This document shows, in pieces, positions 49,101-61,842 of a stretch of 64,000 nucleotides of DNA. The stretch is from NCBI GenBank assembly GCA_036346405.1, contig CM070561.1, positions 7,690,834 to 7,754,833 of the forward strand, given 5' to 3'. A program made the position numbers and the translations under genes. The notes under the pieces are model-generated. The model worked only from the letters and a program-made list of their open reading frames with translations, did not search any database and was not told where the DNA came from. The DNA comes from Phyllostachys edulis (Eukaryota; Streptophyta; Magnoliopsida; Poales; Poaceae). Numbering within the stretch: the first letter of the stretch is position 1; every line of letters starts with the position of its first letter.

Positions 49101-52100
49101 TACCCCCACACCCATTCGGCCGACACAACACACGCACACATGCACAGCACACACACCCAACACACTGCCTTATCTCCTTCTACCTCCCCCCAATCTCACT
49201 CACTCTCTTCTCACATCTCTCTCTCTCATATCTCTCAAATCCCTCTCTCTCCTCTCAAGACAAGCCGCCAGGGGGGGGATCCAAGCATCGGCCGGCTGGT
49301 CGGCTGCCCTGGCGCCCGCCTACTCACCAGATGCCGCCGCCCACGCCACCGCCTGCTGGTCACTCCCGCCGCCATGCGCCGCTTCGGCCGCTCGGCTCGG
49401 CCTTCTTCCTCTCGTGGCGTCGCGGCTGGCCCGGGTCCCGCCGCCGCTTCCTCATGGCGCCACCCGCCATCGCTTCGCTGGTCACCCTCTGCGGCTCGCT
49501 CGGTTCATGGCGCTGCTGCGGCCTCGGGTCCCCTCTACGGCCGCCCTTTACTCGGCGCCACGCTTCCTCGTTCCAGATCCGGCCCGAGTCGCCACCGACA
49601 AGGTCAAGACTATTGCCTCCACGACTCTCGCGGCGTGGCACAGGGCCGCCGCCTCGGCCCGCGCTCCTTGGCGCTCGGCCACGGCCGGCCTCTCGCCGAC
49701 CATTTCGCCTCGATGCTCGCCTCGCTGCCCTTCAACAGAGCGCCTCCTTCTCGCCACGGCCGCCACTAGCTTCGCCGCCACCGCCTCGACTGGCTCGGTC
49801 CTCTTGGTCCAGGCACACCCGGCTATTGACTCGGCCACGGCCACGCACCTTGGTCCGACTGCTCTTCTACCTATACTCGGCCTACGCACAGCTCTCTCCT
49901 CTAACCTCCCCCTCAAATATTGCTTTGATTTAATTAATTTTGTTGATTTACTTATACTGATGTGAGTTCATAACTGGGTTTACCTCCTGTTGGGATGAGG
50001 GGTGGAGAAGAGGATGGCAGTGCCGGCTTCGCGCTGGTGCTCTCCTCTTCTCCCCCGCTGAGATTGTCTTGCAGGCTATGATGATGCAGAATCTGAGCTT
50101 GCTCCTCCCCCTGGCCGCCTTGATGCTTGGTGATGCCAATGGTTCTGGCTCCTCTAGTCTTGCTTGTTCCTCCTCCTGGCTGCCTGGCTTGCTTCTTCTC
50201 CTTCTCCCTAGCTCCCTTCTTGCGGATGGTGGTGATGTTGTTCTGGTGGTGGCTTGTGCTTGTGCTCTTGGCTAATGAATGAAAATGATGCTTTGTTTGG
50301 CTTTGGCTTTGGCTAGTGCTCGAATGAAATTGTGGTGGTGGCTTGTGGACGGCAAGGCTCTAAGGGGAGGTGGCTTCGGCTGGTGCATGAATGAAATGGG
50401 GGGAAGGCAGTGTGTGGCTTTGTGAATGATAGTCTTTATATGGAGGTGGCTTTGACTACGCACCCTCTTGCCCAAACATAAGACCACTTTGCCCTTGCTC
50501 TTATTCTCATGGCAAGATTTCGTTAGGGGCTTTTTGGTCTGTGGTTGGGAAATCACTATGCGTGTGATTTTCTGTGGCTGAGTAATCCAATACACGTGGG
50601 TGTCAGATTAAAATAAACGCCGGATGATGAAACCTACGAAAGCAAAGAGGTGCCGGTTAACTCTAGCTAGTCTGGGTACCTTGACGATCAAGGGGCTGGC
50701 TAACTTGAGTTGATCAGGGAACCCTAGTGTGCTTCGGAAAATTCTGACGGCCATCTCCAACCTTCTACTTTCTATTTTCTATTATCTACTAGGCTTTGAC
50801 TTACTAACCGCTTTCTAATTTTTTTTAACGAGCGATGGGGATGGATCGAGAGATGGCTCTATGGACTGGTGCTCAAGGTACAAGGTGACAAGGATATCTG
50901 ATGCTACAAGAATGCTAGAAGCGGATTATGATTTAATTAATTGTTGTTATAAGCATTGCAATTGGTTGTATAATTAATTTTGAAACAAGCAATGGGTTTG
51001 TAATATATTACTTTTGTTTTGTACTTGGATTGATGCAAGGTTTTCAGGGTTGTCACACGGGTGTATTCTTTGATTGCATTGAATGGTGTAAATATTTCTG
51101 AGTTCGTATTAATGATCCACTTATGCCTGCAATGGATTTAGTTTTGTAATTGACTCTTGGTTGATAATGATATTGGGGAAATTGTTTTTATAACCCTCTT
51201 GTTGCCAGATGCAATGATTATGCGCTTGATATTAACTATGAAATTGCTATTTGTTACGGATTTAAAGGATTTTAATTATCGCTAATTACTGATTACTGTT
51301 AGTTAGTTTAGGTGAATTTTGCGGGTTCTCACATGAACCAACCACCATGAAGGATGGGCACAGTCTGAATCTAAAGGAATTATCATGAACTTGAAGTTTA
51401 ATTAAATGTACTAATTTATTTGCCATTGATAGTGTAAGTGTGATGTGCATCAAGTCTACCCCTTCCCATGCATGTCGCTGCCTCGAGAGGTACCTAGAAA
51501 GATCAACACAACAAGAGTGAGTCCACGACTCAGCAAAGTACAACAATGATAATAAACATAACTTCACGACCAACCAATGAAGATATCAAATCTTCTTATG
51601 AGCATCAGCAATGAATCACAAATAAATCTCTTATGCTTGTATGCAATGCATATATCAAGAATGCTCTTTCTTTCTTCTTTGCAATTACTGGTAATACGGA
51701 GTAGTGCATCTGTCGATGCGTACTCAAGCATGCGCCCTTAGGCACAGGGACCTCAAGCCCACACTCCACGAGTGTGGGGACCCAAGCCCATCCAATACAT
51801 GGCGGGGATCTCATGCCCGTCCAATGCATGACAGGGACCTCAAAAGAAACAATCCTTGGCTACCACACAGTCCAAGGTTCAAGAATGAATGCCATGATGC
51901 AAATTAAAACTCACATTCTCAATCCATCATGAAAGTATAATGTTCAGTGACATTATAAAAATATAAAACTTCATAAGTAAACCATGGCAATTAACATAAA
52001 TGAAATATCACAATTCACTCTACACTGCTTGCACTTGCCTCAACCGTGAGACGGATGACAACGACAGGAAGGCTCTAGCCCCGGTGCTCACCACCACCTG

Positions 52101-53438
52101 GAAACCGTAAATTATACTAAGTATACCATTCAAAAGTGCACATCATAGCAATGGAACAAACTAAAATCAATCGCTCCTAACCGCAACCCGAAACTTAACC
52201 AATACACTCTCAAATCCCAATCTGTCCAAACAGACAGCTATCAAAGGGAAATCCATAACTTTTGAGTCAAAAGTACAAAGGTCATGAATCAAAATTTTCT
52301 AGAATCTTCACAAGCATAGCTACAACTTCTCAGGTGACCGAAAGATCGAATTATCTCAGCTAAGCCTTTGTTTTTACTCCCGAAGACCGTTCTGTCATCT
52401 TCGGTACTACTGACTTGGGAATTTTGTAACTTTTATTTGGTACATCCAAACCCACTGTTATAAGACTCTCTGGAAAGTAAAGAAAACTAGCTTTATCAAT
52501 AAATTTATCACAGTTATCCCCACTGTGCAACAAAGGTTGCAAATAGCCAAGTCTTTCTCTACTGTCCACAACAGAAGGACAGACTACAATGTTAACTTCA
52601 AAAATTCATATCTTTCGTTCTAAATATCCAAAAATTATGAACTTTATCTTCCTGGAATCACCATAAAGATATGTATATAACTCATGGAGATCAACTGACC
52701 AACTTCATCCATCTACAAACCTTAATTCACAGAACTATGTTTGCTGCCCGAATCCTAAGACTGAATAAGCACCCCGACTTGCAAAAAACATAACTAATTC
52801 ATTATCCATCCAAAAATTACGAATTAATACTTTATGGAAAGCCCATGCGAAAGCCCACATAATTCTGGGAGACACTAAACACTAGATCTGCTTGGAACTA
52901 ACTCAATTTCGCGCGTCAACAGAACAGCAGAAACAATCGATCTACAACAGCAGTTACAAAATAACTAGTGACGACGAATCGCATAAGAAAGATCTACTAA
53001 ATCTAATGGGGAATGTGAAATTACCCACAAAATCCTGCTGGACTTCGCTAAATCCCCTCATGATGATCACCCCCACCTTCCTCTTCTTCCTCTCCCTTCT
53101 CTTCTTCTTCCTTTCCCTACTTCTCCTTCCACTTGCTGGCTCCATCCTTCTTCCTCCATGGCAGCAAGGGCTAAGGGTGGTGGTACTGTAGCAAGGGCGG
53201 CGACACTGTAGCGAGGACGTCGGTACTGTAGCATATGCTAGGGTTTTGGTGACTTATCCTCCCTCCCTTGCCTTCAAGTGGGCTGCTGGCCTCCCATGGG
53301 CCTTGGGCCTCTAAGGCCAGCTCTTCCCCCCATCGCGACTATAGGTTGGCGACCCAAAACTCTCTCAAATTCTAAACTTTAACTACTACTCTCAAATTTC
53401 TTAATTCCAAATTATTGATATTTAAGCGGGATATTACA

Positions 53439-56400
53439 TTCTACCCCCCTTAAACAGAATTCGATCCCGAATTCTACTCGTCGATCTTCACGAAAGAACA
53501 ACCACAACTGAAACTAAACAAATTAACACGTACCCAACGTGAACAATTCCAGATATTTCTCACGCATGCGAGATTCTAGCTCCTAAGTTGCTTTCCCCTT
53601 GGACTTACGAAACCACATCACATTTGATGGATACCAACGTCTACGTCTCAACACTTGTCTCGACCTTTACAGGTTCTCTAAACACACAGGACTCAAGGGT
53701 AAGGTCTTACTCGTTGACCAACGACTCTAACGAAATCCCAAGTTGTGGACCTCTCAGGTACTCACTCAGCACCAGAACATACCAGAAATCGTGTACTCCG
53801 TGTATGGACCCGAAACAGTCCTAGCGATACGCCAACTTCCTAATCCCCACAATTATCGAAAATAAACCCAAGTACATTGGGTCAACTTCCCCTTTGGTAC
53901 CAGGGCACACAACATGCACAACACACACGGAACTCTTGTCTTATTTCTCAATCGATCTCTTTATTTTAACAAGGAGCACCTCCTTTAACTAAGAACACAC
54001 AACAGAACTCGCTTTACACAACTCTTTTACAGACCTAGCCCAGCTGAAAATAAAAGACTCTCATCACAACCACACATTGCCAACTCGAGACCAAAAGAGT
54101 CAAACCCACAATCGAAGATTCACCACAAAAAACTTTTCACTCTCCAATTAGGCAGTTTGAAAATAAACACTACGTCAACCAAAGTAGAAATCCCTTGAAG
54201 GTCCAAATCAATCATTTCTTTTATTTTGTTTGAACTGATAAGAACCACACATGCCAACATAAAGCCAAACTCAATTTGCGAAAGATATCCGTCATAAACA
54301 CATAGCTCAAACAAGAATTAAGGGAGCGTTTCACTACTCAAAGAAACATCTTTTTCTCAATTTCTCTTTTAGGAATAAAATTTCTTTCAAATTTTGGAAT
54401 TCCAATTCACCGCATATCACACTAACTCATATCTCTTAAATTGGCACCTTCAACGCTATTTTCAAACCGAAATATATCATCCACACATTTGTTGAGAGGC
54501 TCTATTGACCCCACAAAGCATACTCTAGCCAACTCCTCTACCAACAGAGTTACTTTGGTAAATAATTTCTAATGCACCTCAGCATGGGTTTCACCCACAA
54601 ACACAACACCTCAATCCATTAAGGATAATCAACTTGAAATTCACATCGCACATCCTCATTTACTAAATCAGAATGATTCCATCCATGATCAACACTTGAT
54701 TTGGAATCCACTTTTGTTCGTCTACTTCTACACATAATCAAGGAGCAACCAAGGTTCTAGCATAAACCACAAGCCCCATTTTAACCTCCGGGACTCCTAC
54801 AATGAACTTTTAGTATAAAAGATAGGGAAATCCTCATATTTGATAACTAAAGTTCACACAATCTAAACATACTCAATCATTAACATCAATATATAAACAT
54901 ATTACCAAATTATCTTTAGAAAGATTCTAACTCCCAGAGGGTTACTCACTAAAGCCAAGTCATACCTGACAATAACTTAATAATCCCTACTATCCCAATA
55001 AATATCATACCGATTAGATTTGTTCGAAATTCTACTCTCATTAACTACACCGTCATAATTCTTCTACACAACCTTGCAAAGTACCTAAATCACAACAATC
55101 TAATAAATTGATCAAGATTCTTATACCTTCGATAATTCTAATGTTCTATCAAAATGAACAAAAGATCTTGGACAAAACATCACTCTAGGTTCTACTAATT
55201 GCAACAATGTAATCTGTTAGCTCCGAAGACAACCATTCTATTTAAATCAAGTCCTTTCCAAGGATTTTTCCCAAGAAATCGATTTATCACTCAATGCATC
55301 TCAAACAACTTGACATCCAACGTCTCGCAGAATCATTCACATGACCACCACCAACTAGTTGCCACTATACACTATAAAAGACCCTTGCAAAACAAATCGG
55401 TTAATCCTTTATCAAAAGGAAGAGGCAGACAAAACAAATTTCAGCACCCAGGAAAAAGTTACCCCTCGCAATGAGTACGAGACCAAAAGAAAAAGTCAAA
55501 TAACAATGATCACGAGAAAATCAAAAGATGTGATCAAAGTTGAGGGCACATGTCCCTCATTAGGCGAATACTTCAAATCTAAACCAATAAGAATAAAGCA
55601 TTTCTTTTGAATCTTTGAGGAACTCTTATGCGGCTAACCAACAAGGTTAAACATGTTTCAATAAGCTGTAAGTTACAAAACTTGAGTCCAACCGCAAATA
55701 CCTCTATTACATCCTTCCATTTATCGAAGGAAATAATTTTCTTTGATTGAAACATCACTTGGCCAACTTAAGCAAAAGATCCTTTAAACTCAAATCACAT
55801 AAATCACTTAAGAACCAATAGAACCTTCCAATACATCAAAGGATCACGAATGTAAAACTCCAAACATTTCATTCAATCAATATTACAAAAGGACGATCAA
55901 TTTACTTTCTCTCGTGAAGAATCATCACCACTCTCACAAGTGACAATCTATTACATACAATCTTACTAACGTCAAGAATAATACACTCTTAACAAGAATC
56001 GTTATCATCTATCCTTCCATTATAAAGCCCTCCAAAATCTCGTCAAATAGTTCCATACTACCTTTATCACCCCATCCTCAAATTGAGCGTATCCCAAAAT
56101 CTTACAACCTCACTACAACAACCGCTCTATTTTAGAGGAGATCCACTACGCAATTTAAAAGGCATAAGCCACCTATTAAATCACATTAGTTCAACTCTTA
56201 GTGATGCTCAACACCAAAATGTAACACACAATAATTGTTCTCCAACCATCGTTGTTATCAATTGGCTTCATTATGAAGTCTAGTTGTTACCTACCTTTCT
56301 TTGCGAATCACACGAATATTTATAAAAAACTTATTCAACTGTCCCTCCTTATATTTAGATTTTGGCAAAATCACACTAAAAATTCAAGAATCTTCCATCG

Positions 56401-57774
56401 ATCAAAAATCTCAACAACACTACAACCAAATTCATCGTGTCAGTCAATAAAGAAGAACTATCCAAAATTCCTCCCATAAGTTCTAGATCCACCGGTAATC
56501 AATCCCTTCAACCTTTTGTGCACAATTCCAACAATTAATTGTACTAAGGTATATGTAAAGCTAGCAACCATACATGATCATCAAGTATCTACAGAAAAGA
56601 TAACCCCACGAATAATGTCTATTAAGGCAATAATCCTAGCATCTCCTCAAGTTTCCCTTTCCACACAATTAGATTAATCCAATGGGACCAAATAATCCAA
56701 CAAATTCAGCAAACTAAACAGTTTTAATGACCAAACCAGTTCATCAATGTTCCATACTTTTTAATAACTCTTCTAACTCCATTTAGATATGGACATTCTC
56801 TTAGTAACTACTCATCAGGTAATTACTCTATGACAACATCAAGTTAATCAACTCCAATCCCAAGGATCTGGGTTAAGACTAATTATGCACCATGCTATAG
56901 ATCCGACTTGATAACTCATACCTTAACAATGAACTTCTATATTTACCACCTCTCGCTTAAACTTTAACAAGGTATCACAAAAGCATATTAACTCTTTTAA
57001 GAAAAAGAGGCATTCAACTTCAACACTCAAAATAATCCAAAAGAAATACATAAAGCCAAAGCTTCCACATGTTAATGAACTTGTAACAGAAAACTTTCAG
57101 TATCCAGAATACCAAGCGATTAAATGAGTCATGATTTCCAATAGGAAAGATAGAACAACCATGGAAATAACAAGTTCGCCGATTAACAACGTTCACGAGT
57201 AGCAAAAGCAACTCAATAGTCGGAAAAACAATAATTGTTTCATAGAACAATTAGAGACCTATTGAAACCCATCAACTGCAATGAACCACTAACCCAAGAG
57301 AAATTCATCAACAACAACTGGAGAAGAATTGGCTAAATTTAAACTCAAGGAAGAGAACAATCTTTCTAAAGAAACTCACCCTCAACACATATAACTATGG
57401 TACTCGGGGTAACTACTTCCCTATTCCCATACCACGAACAATGGTGTAACCTGGCAAAGCTTAGGGCCACAACCACGACCTCAACATCTCAACATCAACT
57501 ATCATCACACACAACCAATATAATCAAATATGAGTATACATGATCATCTCATAACAATCATAGAATAAATTCATAGGTATAGAAGATCATATCATATCAT
57601 AGGTTAACAATGCAACATAACAGAAACAGAAATGCATTGCTTGACCCATCCCATCCTACTGTGCACCAGTGTGTCAAGTTTTAGGTTAATTAAACATTAG
57701 TAAATTTTAGCAAATTAAGTTACCTAAGTTGTTAACCTATTCACCACGGACCTAAAGCCTGCTCTGATACCAAC
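53439..57774 (-). pseudogene. Decayed internal region of the Ty3/gypsy element (PPT to PBS)
   Basis: 4.3 kb between the two LTRs, about the size of a chromovirus gag-pol. On the minus strand, just inside the PPT (about 53590-53505), a degraded copy of the end of pol (integrase/chromodomain tail, residues such as SRMREKYLELF) can be made out, with a stop codon in it and a 1-nt disruption. No frame stays open elsewhere beyond about 90 codons. The plus strand is C- and A-rich with few G, as expected for heavy methyl-C decay on both strands. The element cannot encode a working protein. Confidence 0.65.
57761..57772 (-). other. Primer binding site (initiator tRNA-Met type)
   Basis: On the minus strand, TGGTATCAGAGC lies two bases inside the right LTR end (57775). 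It is complementary to the 3' end of plant initiator tRNA-Met and is the usual PBS of Ty3/gypsy Tekay-type elements. It sets the orientation: the right LTR is the 5' LTR. Confidence 0.92.
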
Positions 57775-60148
57775 TGTAACACCCCAGCCCAACATAGAGC
57801 CTAGGATGCTACTAAACTACTGTACTGAATCATTTCATTTCACTTCTTAACAAACTTTCAACAAAACATTCAACCGAAAGACACAATACTAGACATCAAG
57901 ATCTAGCACCAATTACAAATAACCAATATAAAGAATGACATCTATCATAGATAATTAATCTAAGCATAGATCTTTCTCTTTATCATCCAAACCCAAATCA
58001 ACCGTCTATGCTACACAATGGAAGCAAATATTTAACAAATAAATCTAAAGCATCAAGATTCAACAGTAATACGAGGATGTAAGTCTAATCCAATTCATCT
58101 AGTTATTCAATCGTACGGAATTAAATGAACCAATAAATGAGGTTTAAAAGCATAAACAGATCAACCACGAATACAAGCGAACCAACCACCACGAAGGATG
58201 GGCACAGTCTGAATCTAAAGAAATTATCATGAACTTGAAGTTTAATTAAATAAACTAATTTATTTGCCATTGATAGTGTAAGTGTGATGTGCATCAAGTC
58301 TACCCCTTCCCATACATATCGTTGCCTCGAGAGGTACCTAGAAAGGTCAACACAACAAGAGTGAGTCCACGACTCAGCAAAGTACAACAGTGATAATAAA
58401 CATAACTTTACGACCAGCCAACGAAGATATCAAATCTTCTTATGAACATCAGCAATGAATCAAAATAAATCTCTTATGCTTGTATGCAATGCATATGTCA
58501 AGAATGCTCTTTCTTTCTTCTTTGCAATTACCGGTAATGCGGAGTAGTGTATCAGTCGATGCATACTCAAGCCTGTGCCCTCAAGCACAGGGACCTCAAG
58601 CCCACACTCCACGAGTGTGGGGACCCAAGCCCATCCAATACATGACGGGGATCTCATGCCCGTCCAATGCATGACGGGGACCTCAAAAGAAACAATCCTT
58701 GGCTACCACGCAGTCCAAGGTTCAAGAATGAATGCCATGATGCAAATTGAAACTCACATTCTCAATCCATCATGAAAGTATAATGTTCAGTGACATTATC
58801 AAAACATAAAACTTCATAAGTAAACCATGGCAATTAACATGAATGAAACATCTCAATTCACTCTACACTGCTTGCACTTGCCTCAACCTTGAGACGGATG
58901 ACGACGGCGGGAAGGCTCTAGCCCCGGTGCTCACCACCACCTGGCAACCATAAATTATAATAAGTATGCCATTCAAAAGTGCACAGCATAGCAATAGAAC
59001 AAACTGAAATCAATCGCTCCTAACCGTAACCCGAAACTTAACCGATACACTCTCAAATCCCAGTTTGTCCAAACAGACAGCTATCAAAGGGAAATCCATA
59101 ACTTTTTTTACTCAAAAGGTCATGAATCCAAATTTCCTGGAATCTTCACAAGCATAGCTACAACTTCTCAGGTAATCGAAAGATCGAATTATCTCATCTG
59201 AGCCTTTGTTGTTACTCTCGAAGACTGTTCTGTCATCTTCGGTACTACTGACTTGGGAATTTTGTAACTTTTATTTGGTACATCCAAACCCACTGTTATA
59301 AGAATCTATGGAAACTACAGAAAACTAGCTTTATCAATAAATTTATCACAATTATCCCCACTATGCAACAAAGGTTGCAAACAACCAAGTCTTTCTCTAC
59401 TGTCCACAACAGAAGGACATACTACAGTGTTAACTTGACAAATTCATATCTTTCTTTCTAAATATCCAAAAATTATGAAAATTTTCTTCCTGGAATCATC
59501 ATAAAGATATCTAAATAACTCATGGAAATCAACTGACCAAATTCATCCATCTACAAACCTTAATTCATAGAACTATGTTCGCTGCCCGAATCCTGAGACT
59601 GAATAAGCACCCCGACTGGCAAAAATCATAACTAATTCATTATCCATCCAAAGATTACGAATTAATACTTTCTGGAAAGCCCACGCGAAAACCCACATAA
59701 GTCTAAGAGACACTAAACACTAGATCCGCTTGGAACTAACTCAATTTCGCGCATCAACAGAACAACAGAAACAATCGTTCTACAACAGTAGTTACAAAAT
59801 AACTAGTGACGATGAATCACATAAGAAAGATCTACTAAATCTAATGGGGAATGTGAAATTACCCAAAAAATCCTGCTGGACTTCGTTGAATCCCCTCACG
59901 ATGATCACCCCCTCCTTCCTCTTCTTCCTCTCCCTTCTCTTCTTCTTCTTTTGTTCTTCTTCTTTCTTTCCCCACTTCTCCTTCCTCTTGCTGGCTCCAT
60001 CCTTCGTCCTTCATGGTAGCAAGGGCTAAGGGCGGTGGTACTATAGCAAGGGCAGCGACAATGTAGCGACGGTGATACTGTAGCAAGGATGTCGATACTG
60101 TAGCATATGCTAGGGTTTTGGTGACTTATCCTCCCTCCCTTGCGTTCA
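57775..60148 (-). mobile_element. 5' LTR (right) of the Ty3/gypsy element, truncated
   Basis: It matches the left LTR closely from TGTAACACCCCAGCCC to the CTCCCTCCCTTGCGTTCA block, then similarity stops at about 60148. The last ~165 bp (the sense 5' end, ending GATATTACA in the left copy) are missing, cut by the following sequence. It contains the GAGTC-CAC-GACTC inverted repeat at 58363-58375. ORFs here (58121-58775, 59730-60162) are repeated in the left LTR and are not genes. Confidence 0.85.
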
Positions 60149-60480
60149 GTTCCCGAGATCATATCTTATCCACTCCTCAAGGTATTTGCCTATGAATCAT
60201 CTCTTTTCTCACCTTTTTGGCATCTATCTCTATTCTAGGGTTTGAATGAAATGTGCTTGATTCAATCAATTTCTTTTGGGAAAAATGGTTAGATCCAGTA
60301 TTTGGTGACATATGATGTCCATTTCATGATTTATCTCGTGACAAATACTTGCTAGATGCAAAATCGAGCAAATACCCTAGGCAATTTCTACAACTGCGGT
60401 ACTACCGCCCGAGGATCACGGTATTACCACTAGCCGGTAATACCAGATGCCAATTGTGATACTACCGCTCTTGTAGAAAA
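60149..60480. other. Leader-like stretch before the gag-like remnant
   Basis: No ORF of note. Probably non-coding sequence of the element that truncated the preceding LTR. Confidence 0.35.
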
Positions 60481-60569
60481 GAATTGATTTATCATGCTCT
60501 TTTACTTCAATCCTATTATATCCTTGTCCTAACTACTGTTTCTCGTATTAGCAACTGTGCCGAGGACAA

Positions 60570-61842
60570 AAAACATCAATTCACAACAATGCTTCTTCTG
60601 AAGGAGAACCTATTGACAGATATGATCCTCCAACATCTAGTGCTGGATCTTCTCACTGCAAAGCGGCCTCTCGGAAGACAGCATCAGTAAGGACACCGGC
60701 TACACCAAGAGAGGACAATGATTCTGAGACGGAGACCTTTTTAATGACTATGAGGGAAAGGGATCAAGGTCAATCCTCCAAGCAAGAGAGTGAAAATGAA
60801 GAAGATGATGAGGAATTTTCTTAAGAAGAAAATGAGGACATGGCAAAAGCAGAAGAGCTAGTGATCAACCTCATGCAAATTACAAGTGATAGTTATGCAA
60901 TGCTTCGCCATCCAAACCAATTTGAGAAACCAGCAAGCTTAACGGACCCAAGATTTCATACCCGGTTTCAACAAGAGGTTTACGCTCAACTCTACAACCA
61001 TCATCGACAGTTCGCCGATCACAAGTACGTGGATTGGGCACATTTGAACTCTCTTGACTGTTTTAATGGAACATACTATTTATTCCAAGCAGCTGGTCTA
61101 GAAGAGATAGTGGAACTTCGATGTGATTACCAAGAATATATGATTAGACAATTTTATGCCACTGTGTATGTTTCTCTAGATTTTGATCATTTGATATGGA
61201 TGACAGGGACTCAAAGAATACAAGCTTCCAAAGTTGATTTTGAGCGAGCTCTAAAGACTTACTTAGGATCCCCAAAAAGGTTTATAATCGAGGAGCACTT
61301 CGAACCCTGGCATGGTGTTAGTTTTATGATGGAAATGTCAGGTTTACACCCGGAAAGATTGCAGGTCTTTTTCCTTTGCCAAGCTTGATCAATCGCATCA
61401 TCAATCATACCTTCTTCCCAAAGAGTGGGAATTTTGATGCTATCCGAGGACATGCCTAGAGTATTATAGATAACACCATGCATGGACGGAAATTTGATGT
61501 GATTGATCTTATCATCAAAGAGATAGCTTCTTCTAAGAATGACAGAATCAAAAGGATATACTTTACTCCTTACATCATGTGTCTTATCATGAGGAAGACT
61601 CAATATCGAGGAGCACAACCAAGAGTTCACAAGCCTTACAAGCCAAGGAAAGGGGCACCAGTTCCTGCTACAATCCCTCCTCGTGTTCAAGAAGAGGAAG
61701 AACACGCTCAGCTTCAAGTAGATGTCCCTACAATAAATCCTATCACCTTATCCCAGATTTATTTGGTTATAGTGGAGATTCACAATGCACAAGTGGAGAT
61801 TCACGATTCACGTTGTACAAGTGATGAGAAAATTGGGTCCTG
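60570..61842 (+). pseudogene. Retrotransposon gag-like protein of unclassified grass type, broken
   Basis: A coding stretch starts with an acidic, Ser-rich segment (about 60595-60820), then a TAA, then an intact ORF at 60840-61388 of 182 aa. That ORF contains FQQEVYAQLYNHHRQF, YMIRQFYATVYVSLDFDHLI and WMTGTQRIQASKVDFERAL. This pattern (QFYAT.Y...WMTG....A...F...L) is shared with a large group of rice and wheat proteins usually annotated as unclassified retrotransposon or plant-transposon proteins. After a frame change near 61365 and a stop near 61457 the coding signal resumes at 61478-61842 (DLIIKEIASSKNDRIK, TPYIMCLIM). So it has at least one frameshift and two stops. No protease, RT or integrase follows in the window. 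Confidence 0.6.

Larger units (their letters stand above)
47124..51333 (-). mobile_element. 4.2-kb solo LTR nested in the left LTR, TSD TGAAC
   Basis: It is absent from the other LTR copy, where the empty site reads TACAAGCGAACCAACC. TGAAC is duplicated at 47119-47123 and 51334-51338. In sense (minus) it starts TGTGAGAACCCGCAAAATTC and ends ACGGGGCGTCATA; the final TA instead of CA fits C-to-T decay. It holds the TTTGTACCACTTTACCCATA module near 47790, GAGTAC-N6-GTACTC at 47536-47553, an ATC microsatellite, and a GC-rich block (49140-50275) with several overlapping 180-210-aa ORFs that I do not accept as genes. There is no PBS or PPT, so a solo LTR is the simplest reading. Confidence 0.75.
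46716..53438 (-). mobile_element. 3' LTR (left) of Ty3/gypsy element, interrupted by a nested LTR
   Basis: The plus strand begins TGTAACACCCCAACCC at 46716 and ends GCGGGATATTACA at 53438, so in sense (minus) it runs TGTAATATCCCGC...GGGGTGTTACA. The LTR proper is 46716-47123 plus 51339-53438, about 2.5 kb; the rest is an insertion. It is flanked inside by a polypurine tract (53439-53453; minus strand AAGGGGGG then TAGAA), which fixes it as the 3' LTR. Over the first 400 bp a hand count gives about 15 differences from the right LTR. ORFs at 51605-51907 and 52892-53191 recur in the other LTR and are repeat sequence. Confidence 0.85.

Noticed and set aside
49140..49965. Overlapping ORFs of 183-209 aa on the + strand (and 122 aa on -)
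   Set aside because: Three frames are open at once because the block is very GC-rich. The products are Arg/Pro/Ser-rich with no domain, and the block lies within the nested LTR.
51605..53191. ORFs of 67-99 aa recurring at 58460-60029
   Set aside because: They appear twice only because they lie in the two LTRs of one element; non-coding repeat DNA.
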